This document shows positions 1 through 12,400 of a DNA stretch of 64,000 nucleotides, piece by piece (positions within the stretch are counted from its first letter, which is position 1; each line of letters begins with the position of its first letter). Source of the stretch: Auanema rhodensis. Lineage: Eukaryota > Nematoda > Chromadorea > Rhabditida > Rhabditidae. A program made the translations under genes and the position numbers. The notes below the pieces were generated by a model. That model was not told where the DNA came from, did no database searches, and worked only from the letters and a program-made list of their open reading frames with translations. Where the stretch lies: contig OZ059895.1 of the NCBI GenBank assembly GCA_964057225.1, forward strand, positions 744,001-808,000. Direction: 5' to 3'.

Positions 1-80
1 GATCGAATGCACTATACTACATTGAGAAACGCTTAATACAAAAATTAGTTATGATCGTTTGAAAAATGATGCATTAGTGT

Positions 81-108
81 ATGTTGAGTTTCCATGTACA
101 CTCAACAT
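81..108. repeat. Dyad I of the monomer: 9-bp inverted repeat (first of many copies)
   Basis: ATGTTGAGT and ACTCAACAT are perfect reverse complements separated by 10 bases (TTCCATGTAC). The motif recurs in nearly every monomer at positions 77-104. Known exceptions are TGAGCTTCC near 438, ATATTGAG near 14121 and CCGTGTAC near 54367. A competing pairing, AGTGTA (76-81) with TACACT (97-102), overlaps it. Confidence 0.85.
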
Positions 109-135
109 TGCTTCCAAAAACATTTTGACAAAAAT

Positions 136-147
136 TTTTTCGAAAAA
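136..147. repeat. Palindrome TTTTTCGAAAAA in A-class monomers (first copy)
   Basis: A 12-bp perfect palindrome centred on a CpG at monomer positions 132-143, inside the most A-tract-rich part of the unit. In C-class monomers (b, d and g types) the A at position 142 is C, which shortens the palindrome to TTTCGAAA. In f-type monomers the CG is TG, which destroys it. Confidence 0.8.
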
Positions 148-258
148 TTTCAAAATAATTTAGCAAAAAGTAGATGTTTTTAGATTCCATTTTTCAAGGC
201 AAAGACAATGGACAATGTTATTCAACGAAAAAAATGATTCTTCAGGGTGAAAATCGAG

Positions 259-280
259 GATATAAGTGTGAACTTATATC
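259..280. repeat. Dyad II of the monomer: 9-bp hairpin with GTGA loop (first copy)
   Basis: GATATAAGT, the four-base spacer GTGA, then ACTTATATC: a perfect 22-bp inverted repeat at monomer positions 255-276. It is kept in almost all monomers whatever their type, although the bases just left of it (TCGAGG/TTGAGG/TCGAAG) vary. A perfect long dyad could be a protein-binding site or an RNA hairpin if transcribed. Confidence 0.85.
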
Positions 281-289
281 AGTTGATAT
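276..289. repeat. Dyad III of the monomer: ATATCA-GT-TGATAT, overlapping dyad II
   Basis: A 6-bp inverted repeat with a two-base centre that shares its left half with the right arm of dyad II. Variants GATCTCTCGG (5621, 7376, 8429 units) and ATATCAATTGAT (59193, 62000 units) fall here. Confidence 0.7.
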
Positions 290-2110
290 CTCGGTGCATT
301 TTAAAGCTAGCGCAAATATGATAACACAGATCGACGCAGCTTAAAAATCCGCATCGAATGCACTATACTACATTGAGAAACGCTTAATACAAAAATTTGT
401 TATGATCGTTTGAAAAATGATGCATTAGTGTATGTTGAGCTTCCATGTACACTCAACATTGCTTCCAAAAACATTTTGACAAAAATTTTTTCGAAACATT
501 TCAAAATAATTTAGCAAAAAGTAGATGTTTTTAGATTCCTTTTTTCAAGGCAAAGACGATGGACAATGTTATTCAACGAAAAAATTAATTCTTCAGGGAG
601 AAAATCGAGGATATAAGTGTGAACTTATATCAGTTGATATCTCGGTGCATTTTTAAGCTAGCGCAAATCTGATAACACAGATCGACGCAGCTTAAAAATC
701 CGCATCGAGTGCACTATACTACATTGAGAAACGCTTAATACAAAAATTAGTTATGATCGTTTGAAAAATGATGCATTAGTGTATGTTGAGTTTCCATGTA
801 CACTCAACATTGCTTCCAAAAACATTTTGACAAAAATTTTTTCGAAAAATTTCAAAATAATGTAGCAAAAAGTAGATGTTTTTAGATTCCTTTTTTCAAG
901 GCGAAGACGATGGACAAAGTTATTCAACGAAAAAATTGATTCTTCAGGGTGAAAATCGAGGATATAAGTGTGAACTTATATCAGTTGATAACTCGGTGCA
1001 TTTTTAAGTTAGCGCAAATCTGATAACACAGATCGACGCAGCTTAAAAATCCGCATCGAATGCACTATACTACATTGAGAAACGCTTAATACAAAAATTA
1101 GTTATGAACGTTTGAAAAATGATGCATTAGTGTATGTTGAGTTTCCATGTACACTCAACATTGCTTCCAAAAACATTTTGACAAAAATTTTTTCGAAACA
1201 TTTCAAAATAATTTAGCAAAAAGTAGATGTTTTTAGATTTCATTTTTCAAGGCAAAGACGATAGACAATGTTATTCAACGAAAAAACTAATTCTTCAGGG
1301 TGAAAATCGAGGATATAAGTGTGAACTTATATCAGTTGATATCTCGGTGCATTTTTAAGCTAGCGCAAATATGATAACACAGATCGACGCAGCTTAAAAA
1401 TCCGCATCGAATGCACTATACTACATTGAGAAACGCTTAATACAAAAATTAGTTATGATCGTTTGAAAAATGATGCATTAGTGTATGTTGAGTTTCCATG
1501 TACACTCAACATTGCTTCCAAAAACATTTTGACAAAAATTTTTTCGAAACATTTCAAAATAATTTAGCAAAAAGTAGATGTTTTTAGATTCCTTTTTTCA
1601 AGGCAAAGACGATGGACAATGTTATTCAACGAAAAAATTAATTCTTCAGGGAGAAAATCGAGGATATAAGTGTGAACTTATATCAGTTGATATCTCGGTC
1701 CATTTTTAAGCTAGCGCAAATCTGATAACACAAATCGACGCAGCTTAAAAATCCGCATCGAATGCACTATACTACATTGAGAAACGCTTAATACAAAAAT
1801 TAGTTATGATCGTTTGAAAAATGATGCATTAGTGTATGTTGAGTTTCCATGTACACTCAACATTGCTTCCAAAAACATTTTGACAAAAATTTTTTCGAAA
1901 CATTTCAAAATAATTTAGCAAAAAGTAGATGTTTTTAGATTCCTTTTTTCAAGGCAAAGACGATGGACAATGTTATTCAACGAAAAAATTAATTCTTCAG
2001 GGTGAAAATCGAGGATATAAGTGTGAACTTATATCAGTTGATATCTCGGTCCATTTTTAAGCTAGCGCAAATCTGATAACACAAATCGACGCAGCTTAAA
2101 AATCCGCATC

Positions 2111-4567
2111 GAATGCACTATACTACATTGAGAAACGCTTAATACAAAAATTAGTTATGATCGTTTGAAAAATGATGCATTAGTGTATGTTGAGTTTCCA
2201 TGTACACTCAACATTGCTTCCAAAAACATTTTGACAAAAATTTTTTCGAAAAATTTCAAAATAATTTAGCAAAAAGTAGATGTTTTTAGATTCCTTTTTT
2301 TGAGGCAAAGACGATGGACAATGTTATTCAACGAAAAAATTAATTCTTCAGGGTGAAAATTGAGGATATAAGTGTGAACTTATATCAGTTGATATCTCGG
2401 TGCATTTTTAAGTTAGCGCAAATCTGATAACACAGATCGACGCAGCTTAAAAATCCGCATCGAATGCACTATACTACATTGAGAAACGCTTAATACAAAA
2501 ATTAGTTATGATCGTTTGAAAAATGATGCATTAGTGTATGTTGAGTTTCCATGTACACTCAACATTGCTTCCAAAAACATTTTGACAAAAATTTTTTCGA
2601 AAAATTTCAAAATAATTTAGCAAATAGTAGATGTTTTTAGATTCCTTTTTTTGAGGCAAAGACGATGGACAATGTTATTCAACGAAAAAATTAATTCTTC
2701 AGGGTGAAAATCGAGGATATAAGTGTGAACTTATATCAGTTGATATCTCGGTGCATTTTTAAGTTAGCGCAAATCTGATAACACAAATCGACGCAGCTTA
2801 AAAATCCGCATCGAATGCACTATATTACATTGAGAAACGCTTAATACAAAAATTAGTTATGATCGTTTGAAAAATGATGCAATAGTGTATGTTGAGTTTC
2901 CATGTACACTCAACATTGCTTCCAAAAACATTTTGACAAAAATTTTTTCGAAACATTTCAAAATAATTTAGCAAAAAGTAGAAGTTTTTAGATTCCTTTT
3001 TTCAAGGCAAAGACGATGGACAATGTTATTCAACGAAACAATTAATTCTTCAGGGAGAAAATCGAGGATATAAGTGTGAACTTATATCAGTTGATATCTC
3101 GGTGCATTTTTAAGCTAGCGCAAATCTGATAACACAAATCGACGCAGCTTAAAAATCCGCATCGAATGCACTATACTACATTGAGAAACGCTTAATACAA
3201 AAATTAGTTATGATCGTTTGAAAAATGATGCATTAGTGTATGTTGAGTTTCCATGTACACTCAACATTGCTTCCAAAAACATTTTGACAAAAATTTTTTC
3301 GAAAAATTTCAAAATAATTTAGCAAAAAGTAGATGTTTTTAGATTCCTTTTTTTGAGGCAAAGACGATGGACAATGTTATTCAACGAAAAAATTAATTCT
3401 TCAGGGTGAAAATCGAGGATATAAGTGTGAACTTATATCAGTTGATATCTCGGTGCATTTTTAAGTTAGCGCAAATCTGATAACACAAATCGACGCAGCT
3501 TAAAAATCCGCATCGAATGCACTATACTACATTGAGAAACGCTTAATACAAAAATTAGTTATGATCGTTTGAAAAATGATGCAATAGTGTATGTTGAGTT
3601 TCCATGTACACTCAACATTGCTTCCAAAAACATTTTGACAAAAATTTTTTCGAAAAATTTCAAAATAATTTAGCAAAAAGTAGATGTTTTTAGATTCCTT
3701 TTTTTGAGGCAAAGACGATGGACAATGTTATTCAACGAAAAAATTAATTCTTCAGGGTGAAAATTGAGGATATAAGTGTGAACTTATATCAGTTGATATC
3801 TCGGTGCATTTTTAAGTTAGCGCAAATCTGATAACACAGATCGACGCAGCTTAAAAATCCGCATCGAATGCACTATACTACATTGAGAAACGCTTAATAC
3901 AAAAATTAGTTATGATCGTTTGAAAAATGATGCATTAGTGTATGTTGAGTTTCCATGTACACTCAACATTGCTTCCAAAAACATTTTGACAAAAATTTTT
4001 TCGAAAAATTTCAAAATAATTTAGCAAATAGTAGATGTTTTTAGATTCCTTTTTTTGAGGCAAAGACGATGGACAATGTTATTCAACGAAAAAATTAATT
4101 CTTCAGGGTGAAAATCGAGGATATAAGTGTGAACTTATATCAGTTGATATCTCGGTGCATTTTTAAGTTAGCGCAAATCTGATAACACAAATCGACGCAG
4201 CTTAAAAATCCGCATCGAATGCACTATACTACATTGAGAAACGCTTAATACAAAAATTAGTTATGATCGTTTGAAAAATGATGCAATAGTGTATGTTGAG
4301 TTTCCATGTACACTCAACATTGCTTCCAAAAACATTTTGACAAAAATTTTTTCGAAACATTTCAAAATAATTTAGCAAAAAGTAGAAGTTTTTAGATTCC
4401 TTTTTTCAAGGCAAAGACGATGGACAATGTTATTCAACGAAAAAATTAATTCTTCAGGGAGAAAATCGAGGATATAAGTGTGAACTTATATCAGTTGATA
4501 TCTCGGTGCATTTTTAAGCTAGCGCAAATCTGATAACACAAATCGACGCAGCTTAAAAATCCGCATC
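2111..4567. repeat. Seven monomers of types a, b and g, with a four-monomer duplication
   Basis: Starts are 2111, 2462, 2813, 3164, 3515, 3866 and 4217. The units at 2462 and 3866 share the private variant CAAATAGTAG (usual CAAAAAGTAG). The units at 2813 and 4217 are both g-type (CAATA, GTAGAAG, GGGAGA), and those at 2111 and 3515 both end TTGAGG, GTTAGC, CACAG. The pattern a-b'-g therefore recurs at a spacing of four monomers (1,404 bp), which implies a local segmental duplication. Confidence 0.8.
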
Positions 4568-7500
4568 GAATGCACTATACTACATTGAGAAACGCTTAAT
4601 ACAAAAATTAGTTATGATCGTTTGAAAAATGATGCATTAGTGTATGTTGAGTTTCCATGTACACTCAACATTGCTTCCAAAAACATTTTGACAAAAATTT
4701 TTTCGAAAAATTTCAAAATAATTTAGCGAAAAGTAGATGTTTTTAGATTCCTTTTTTTGAGGCAAAGACGATGGACAATGTTATTCAACGAAAAAATTAA
4801 TTCTTCAGGGTGAAAATTGAGGATATAAGTGTGAACTTATATCAGTTGATATCTCGGTGCATTTTTAAGTTAGCGCAAATCTGATAACAGAGATCGACGC
4901 AGCTTAAAAATCCGCATCGAATGCACTATACTACATTGAGAAACGCTTAATACAAAAATTAGTTATGATCGTTTGAAAAATGATGCATTAGTGTATGTTG
5001 AGTTTCCATGTACACTCAACATTGCTTCCAAAAACATTTTGACAAAAATTTTTTCGAAACATTTCAAAATAATTTAGCAAAAAGTAGATGTTTTTAGATT
5101 CCTTTTTTTGAGGCAAAGACGATGGACAATGTTATTCAACGAAAAAATTAATTCTTCAGGGTGAAAATCGAGGATATAAGTGTGAACTTATATCAGTTGA
5201 TATCTCGGTGCATTTTTAAGTTAGCGCAAATCTGATAACACAAATCGACGCAGCTTAAAAATCCGCATCGAATGCACTATACTACATTGAGAAACGCTTA
5301 ATACAAAAATTAGTTATGATCGTTGGAAAAATGATGCAATAGTGTATGTTGAGTTTCCATGTACACTCAACATTGCTTCCAAAAACATTTTGACAAAAAT
5401 TTTTTCGAAACATTTCAAAATAATTTAGCAAAAAGTAGAAGTTTTTAGATTCCTTTTTTCAAGGCAAAGACGATGGACAATGTTATTCAACGAAAAAATT
5501 AATTCTTCAGGGAGAAAATCGAGGATATAAGTGTGAACTTATATCAGTTGATATCTCGGTGCATTTTTAAGCTAGCGCAAATCTGATAACACAAATCGAC
5601 GCAGCTTAAAAATCCGCATCGAATGCACTATATTACATTGAGAAACGCTTAATACAAAAATTAGTTATGATCGTTTGAAAAATGATGCATTAGTGTATGT
5701 TGAGTTTCCATGTACACTCAACATTGCTTCCAAAAACATTTTGACAAAAATTTTTTCGAAAAATTTCAAAATAATTTAGCAAAAAGTAAATGTTTTTAGA
5801 TTCCTTTTTTTGAGGCAAAGACGATGGACAATGTTATTCAACGAAAAAATTAATTCTTCAGGGTGAAAATTGAGGATATAAGTGTGAACTTATATCAGTT
5901 GATCTCTCGGTGCATTTTTAAGTTAGCGCAAATCTGATAACACAGATCGACGCAGCTTAAAAATCCGCATCGAATGCACTATACTACATTGAGAAACGCT
6001 TAATACAAAAATTAGTTATGATCGTTTGAAAAATGATGCATTAGTGTATGTTGAGTTTCCATGTACACTCAACATTGCTTCCAAAAACATTTTGACAAAA
6101 ATTTTTTCGAAACATTTCAAAATAATTTAGCAAAAAGTAGAAGTTTTTAGATTCCTTTTTTCAAGGCAAAGACGATGGACAATGTTATTCAACGAAAAAA
6201 TTAATTCTTCAGGGTGAAAATTGAGGATATAAGTGTGAACTTATATCAGTTGATATCTCGGTGCATTTTTAAGTTAGCGCAAATCTGATAACAGAGATCG
6301 ACGCAGCTTAAAAATCCGCATCGAATGCACTATACTACATTGAGAAACGCTTAATACAAAAATTAGTTATGATCGTTTGAAAAATGATGCATTAGTGTAT
6401 GTTGAGTTTCCATGTACACTCAACATTGCTTCCAAAAACATTTTGACAAAAATTTTTTCGAAACATTTCAAAATAATTTAGCAAAAAGTAGATGTTTTTA
6501 GATTCCTTTTTTTGAGGCAAAGACGATGGACAATGTTATTCAACGAAAAAATTAATTCTTCAGGGTGAAAATCGAGGATATAAGTGTGAACTTATATCAG
6601 TTGATATCTCGGTGCATTTTTAAGTTAGCGCAAATCTGATAACACAAATCGACGCAGCTTAAAAATCCGCATCGAATGCACTATACTACATTGAGAAACG
6701 CTTAATACAAAAATTAGTTATGATCGTTTGAAAAATGATGCAATAGTGTATGTTGAGTTTCCATGTACACTCAACATTGCTTCCAAAAACATTTTGACAA
6801 AAATTTTTTCGAAACATTTCAAAATAATTTAGCAAAAAGTAGAAGTTTTTAGATTCCTTTTTTCAAGGCAAAGACGATGGACAATGTTATTCAACGAAAA
6901 AATTAATTCTTCAGGGAGAAAATCGAGGATATAAGTGTGAACTTATATCAGTTGATATCTCGGTGCATTTTTAAGCTAGCGCAAATCTGATAACACAAAT
7001 CGACGCAGCTTAAAAATCCGCATCGAATGCACTATACTACATTGAGAAACGCTTAATACAAAAATTAGTTATGATCGTTTGAAAAATGATGCAATAGTGT
7101 ATGTTGAGTTTCCATGTACACTCAACATTGCTTCCAAAAACATTTTGACAAAAATTTTTTCGAAACATTTCAAAATAATTTAGCAAAAAGTAGAAGTTTT
7201 TAGATTCCTTTTTTCAAGGCAAAGACGATGGACAATGTTATTCAACGAAAAAATTAATTCTTCAGGGAGAAAATCGAGGATATAAGTGTGAACTTATATC
7301 AGTTGATATCTCGGTGCATTTTTAAGCTAGCGCAAATCTGATAACACAAATCGACGCAGCTTAAAAATCCGCATCGAATGCACTATACTACATTGAGAAA
7401 CGCTTAATACAAAAATTAGTTATGATCGTTTGAAAAATGATGCATTAGTGTATGTTGAGTTTCCATGTACACTCAACATTGCTTCCAAAAACATTTTGAC

Positions 7501-9481
7501 AAAAATTTTTTCGAAAAATTTCAAAATAATTTAGCAAAAAGTAAATGTTTTTAGATTCCTTTTTTTGAGGCAAAGACGATGGACAATGTTATTCAACGAA
7601 AAAATTAATTCTTCAGGGTGAAAATTGAGGATATAAGTGTGAACTTATATCAGTTGATCTCTCGGTGCATTTTTAAGTTAGCGCAAATCTGATAACACAG
7701 ATCGACGCAGCTTAAAAATCCGCATCGAATGCACTATACTACATTGAGAAACGCTTAATACAAAAATTAGTTATGATCGTTTGAAAAATGATGCATTAGT
7801 GTATGTTGAGTTTCCATGTACACTCAACATTGCTTCCAAAAACATTTTGACAAAAATTTTTTCGAAACATTTCAAAATAATTTAGCAAAAAGTAGATGTT
7901 TTTAGATTTCTTTTTTTGAGGCAAAGACGATGGACAATGTTATTCAACGAAAAAATTAATTCTTCAGGGTGAAAATCGAGGATATAAGTGTGAACTTATA
8001 TCAGTTGATATCTCGGTGCATTTTTAAGTTAGCGCAAATCTGATAACACAAATCGACGCAGCTTAAAAATCCGCATCGATTGCACTATACTACATTGAGA
8101 AACGCTTAATACAAAAATTAGTTATGATCGTTTGAAAAATGATGCATTAGTGTATGTTGAGTTTCCATGTACACTCAACATTGCTTCCAAAAACATTTTG
8201 ACAAAAATTTTTTCGAAACATTTCAAAATAATTTAGCAAAAAGTAGAAGTTTTTAGATTCCTTTTTTCAAGGCAAAGACGATGGACAATGTTATTCAACG
8301 AAAAAATTAATTCTTCAGGGAGAAAATCGAGGATATAAGTGTGAACTTATATCAGTTGATATCTCGGTGCATTTTTAAGCTAGCGCAAATCTGATAACAC
8401 AAATCGACGCAGCTTAAAAATCCGCATCGAATGCACTATACTACATTGAGAAACGCTTAATACAAAAATTAGTTATGATCGTTTGAAAAATGATGCATTA
8501 GTGTATGTTGAGTTTCCATGTACACTCAACATTGCTTCCAAAAACATTTTGACAAAAATTTTTTCGAAAAATTTCAAAATAATTTAGCAAAAAGTAAATG
8601 TTTTTAGATTCCTTTTTTTGAGGCAAAGACGATGGACAATGTTATTCAACGAAAAAATTAATTCTTCAGGGTGAAAATTGAGGATATAAGTGTGAACTTA
8701 TATCAGTTGATCTCTCGGTGCATTTTTAAGTTAGCGCAAATCTGATAACACAGATCGACGCAGCTTAAAAATCCGCATCGAATGCACTATACTACATTGA
8801 GAAACGCTTAATACAAAAATTAGTTATGATCGTTTGAAAAATGATGCATTAGTGTATGTTGAGTTTCCATGTACACTCAACATTGCTTCCAAAAACATTT
8901 TGACAAAAATTTTTTCGAAACATTTCAAAATAATTTAGCAAAAAGTAGATGTTTTTAGATTTCTTTTTTTGAGGCAAAGACGATGGACAATGTTATTCAA
9001 CGAAAAAATTAATTCTTCAGGGTGAAAATCGAGGATATAAGTGTGAACTTATATCAGTTGATATCTCGGTGCATTTTTAAGTTAGCGCAAATCTGATAAC
9101 ACAAATCGACGCAGCTTAAAAATCCGCATCGAATGCACTATACTACATTGAGAAACGCTTAATACAAAAATTAGTTATGATCGTTTGAAAAATGATGCAA
9201 TAGTGTATGTTGAGTTTCCATGTACACTCAACATTGCTTCCAAAAACATTTTGACAAAAATTTTTTCGAAACATTTCAAAATAATTTAGCAAAAAGTAGA
9301 TGTTTTTAGATTCCTTTTTTCGAGGCAAAGACGATGGACAATGTTATTCAACGAAAAAATTAATTCTTCAGGGAGAAAATCGAGGATATAAGTGTGAACT
9401 TATATCAGTTGATATCTCGGTGCATTTTTAAGCTAGCGCAAATCTGATAACACAAATCGACGCAGCTTAAAAATCCGCATC
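4568..9481. repeat. Three-monomer higher-order repeat region (a-b-g, 1,053 bp)
   Basis: Fourteen monomers mainly run a-b-g. The a-type units at 5621, 7376 and 8429 share the private changes GTAAATG and GATCTCTCGG. The b-type units at 7727 and 8780 share GATTTCTTTTTTTG. The trimers 7376-8428 and 8429-9481 are thus adjacent near-identical copies. Two adjacent g units lie at 6674 and 7025, and a recombinant unit at 5972 breaks the pattern. The unit at 9131 is g-like but has GTAGATG and TTTTCGAGG. Confidence 0.85.
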
Positions 9482-12400
9482 GAATGCACTATACTACATT
9501 GAGAAACGCTTAATACAAAAATTAGTTATGATCGTTTGAAAAATGATGCATTAGTGTATGTTGAGTTTCCATGTACACTCAACATTGCTTCCAAAAACAT
9601 TTTGACAAAAATTTTTTCGAAAAATTTCAAAATAATTTAGCAAAAAGTAGATGTTTTTAGATTTCATTTTTCAAGGCAAAGACGATAGACAATGTTATTC
9701 AACGAAAAAATTGATTCTTCAGGGTGAAAATCGAGGATATAAGTGTGAACTTATATCAGTTGATATCTCGGTGCATTTTTAAGCTAGCGCAAATCTGATA
9801 ACACAGATCGACGCAGCTTAAAAATCCGCATCGAATGCACTATACTACATTGAGAAACGCTTAATACAAAAATTAGTTATGATCGTTTGAAAAATGATGC
9901 ATTAGTGTATGTTGAGTTTCCATGTACACTCAACATTGCTTCCAAAAACATTTTGACAAAAATTTTTTCGAAAAATTTCAAAATAATTTAGCAAAAAGTA
10001 GATGTTTTTAGATTCCATTTTTCAAGGCAAAGACAATGGACAATGTTATTCAACGAAAAAAATGATTCTTCAGGGTGAAAATCGAGGATATAAGTGTGAA
10101 CTTATATCAGTTGATATCTCGGTGCATTTTTAAGCTAGCGCAAATATGATAACACAGATCGACGCAGCTTAAAAATCCGCATCGAATGCACTATACTACA
10201 TTGAGAAACGCTTAATACAAAAATTTGTTATGATCGTTTGAAAAATGATGCATTAGTGTATGTTGAGTTTCCATGTACACTCAACATTGCTTCCAAAAAC
10301 ATTTTGACAAAAATTTTTTCGAAAAATTTCAAAATAATTTAGCAAAAAGTAGATGTTTTTAGATTCCTTTTTTCAAGGCAAAGACGATGGACAATGTTAT
10401 TCAACGAAAAAATTAATTCTTCAGGGAGAAAATCGAGGATATAAGTGTGAACTTATATCAGTTGATATCTCGGTGCATTTTTAAGCTAGCGCAAATCTGA
10501 TAACACAGATCGACGCAGCTTAAAAATCCGCATCGAGTGCACTATACTACATTGAGAAACGCTTAATACAAAAATTAGTTATGATCGTTTGAAAAATGAT
10601 GCATTAGTGTATGTTGAGTTTCCATGTACACTCAACATTGCTTCCAAAAACATTTTGACAAAAATTTTTTCGAAAAATTTCAAAATAATTTAGCAAAAAG
10701 TAGATGTTTTTAGATTCCATTTTTCAAGGCAAAGACAATGGACAATGTTATTCAACGAAAAAAATGATTCTTCAGGGTGAAAATCGAGGATATAAGTGTG
10801 AACTTATATCAGTTGATATCTCGGTGCATTTTTAAGCTAGCGCAAATATGATAACACAGATCGACGCAGCTTAAAAATCCGCATCGAATGCACTATACTA
10901 CATTGAGAAACGCTTAATACAAAAATTTGTTATGATCGTTTGAAAAATGATGCATTAGTGTATGTTGAGTTTCCATGTACACTCAACATTGCTTCCAAAA
11001 ACATTTTGACAAAAATTTTTTCGAAACATTTCAAAATAATTTAGCAAAAAGTAGATGTTTTTAGATTCCTTTTTTCAAGGCAAAGACGATGGACAATGTT
11101 ATTCAACGAAAAAATTAATTCTTCAGGGTGAAAATCGAGGATATAAGTGTGAACTTATATCAGTTGATATCTCGGTGCATTTTTAAGCTAGCGCAAATCT
11201 GATAACACAAATCGACGCAGCTTAAAAATCCGCATCGAATGCACTATACTACATTGAGAAACGCTTAATACAAAAATTAGTTATGATCGTTTGAAAAATG
11301 ATGCATTAGTGTATGTTGAGTTTCCATGTACACTCAACATTGCTTCCAAAAACATTTTGACAAAAATTTTTTCGAAAAATTTCAAAATAATTTAGCAAAA
11401 AGTAGATGTTTTTAGATTCCTTTTTTCAAGGCAAAGACGATGGACAATGTTATTCAACGAAAAAATTAATTCTTCAGGGAGAAAATCGAGGATATAAGTG
11501 TGAACTTATATCAGTTGATATCTCGGTGCATTTTTAAGCTAGCGCAAATCTGATAACACAAATCGACGCAGCTTAAAAATCCGCATCGAATGCACTATAC
11601 TACATTGAGAAACGCTTAATACAAAAATTAGTTATGATCGTTTGAAAAATGATGCAATAGTGTATGTTGAGTTTCCATGTACACTCAACATTGCTTCCAA
11701 AAACATTTTGACAAAAATTTTTTCGAAAAATTTCAAAATAATTTAGCAAAAAGTAGATGTTTTTAGATTTCATTTTTCAAGGCAAAGACGATAGACAATG
11801 TTATTCAACGAAAAAATTAATTCTTCAGGGTGAAAATCGAGGATATAAGTGTGAACTTATATCAGTTGATATCTCGGTGCATTTTTAAGCTAGCGCAAAT
11901 CTGATAACACAGATCGACGCAGCTTAAAAATCCGCATCGAATGCACTATACTACATTGAGAAACGCTTAATACAAAAATTTGTTATGATCGTTTGAAAAA
12001 TGATGCATTAGTGTATGTTGAGTTTCCATGTACACTCAACATTGCTTCCAAAAACATTTTGACAAAAATTTTTTCGAAACATTTCAAAATAATTTAGCAA
12101 AAAGTAGATGTTTTTAGATTCCTTTTTTCAAGGCAAAGACGATGGACAATGTTATTCAACGAAAAAATTAATTCTTCAGGGAGAAAATCGAGGATATAAG
12201 TGTGAACTTATATCAGTTGATATCTCGGTGCATTTTTAAGCTAGCGCAAATCTGATAACACAAATCGACGCAGCTTAAAAATCCGCATCGAATGCACTAT
12301 ACTACATTGAGAAACGCTTAATACAAAAATTAGTTATGATCGTTTGAAAAATGATGCAATAGTGTATGTTGAGTTTCCATGTACACTCAACATTGCTTCC

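Larger units (their letters stand above)
1..2110. repeat. Left-edge satellite block of heterogeneous monomers
   Basis: The window starts with four bases of a preceding unit, then holds six monomers (starts 5, 356, 707, 1058, 1409, 1760). They combine markers found separately elsewhere. The first has TTCCATTTTTC with GACAATGG and AATGATTC, the second has TTG at site 43 with GGGAGA, and the fourth has GACGATAG with ACTAATTC. The last two share CGGTCCATTT instead of CGGTGCATTT. No regular higher-order period is visible here, and private substitutions are more frequent than in the core, for example GAGTGCAC at 707 and ATAACTCGG near 988. Confidence 0.85.

Noticed and set aside
221-230. CENP-B-box-like half site TTTCGTTGAA on the minus strand of each monomer
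   Set aside because: It matches the TTCGTTG start of the mammalian box, but the required CGGG block is absent (ACAT at that place). Half matches are expected by chance, and a CENP-B role is not established in insects.
3527-3712. 61-codon minus-strand reading frames in satellite monomers (also at 9143, 26222 and 31485)
   Set aside because: They begin with TTG, not ATG, and are open only in the few monomers that carry both CAATA (removing a TAA) and TTTGAGG or TTTCGAGG (removing a TGA). The same frame is closed in the large majority of units, so there is no selection for coding.
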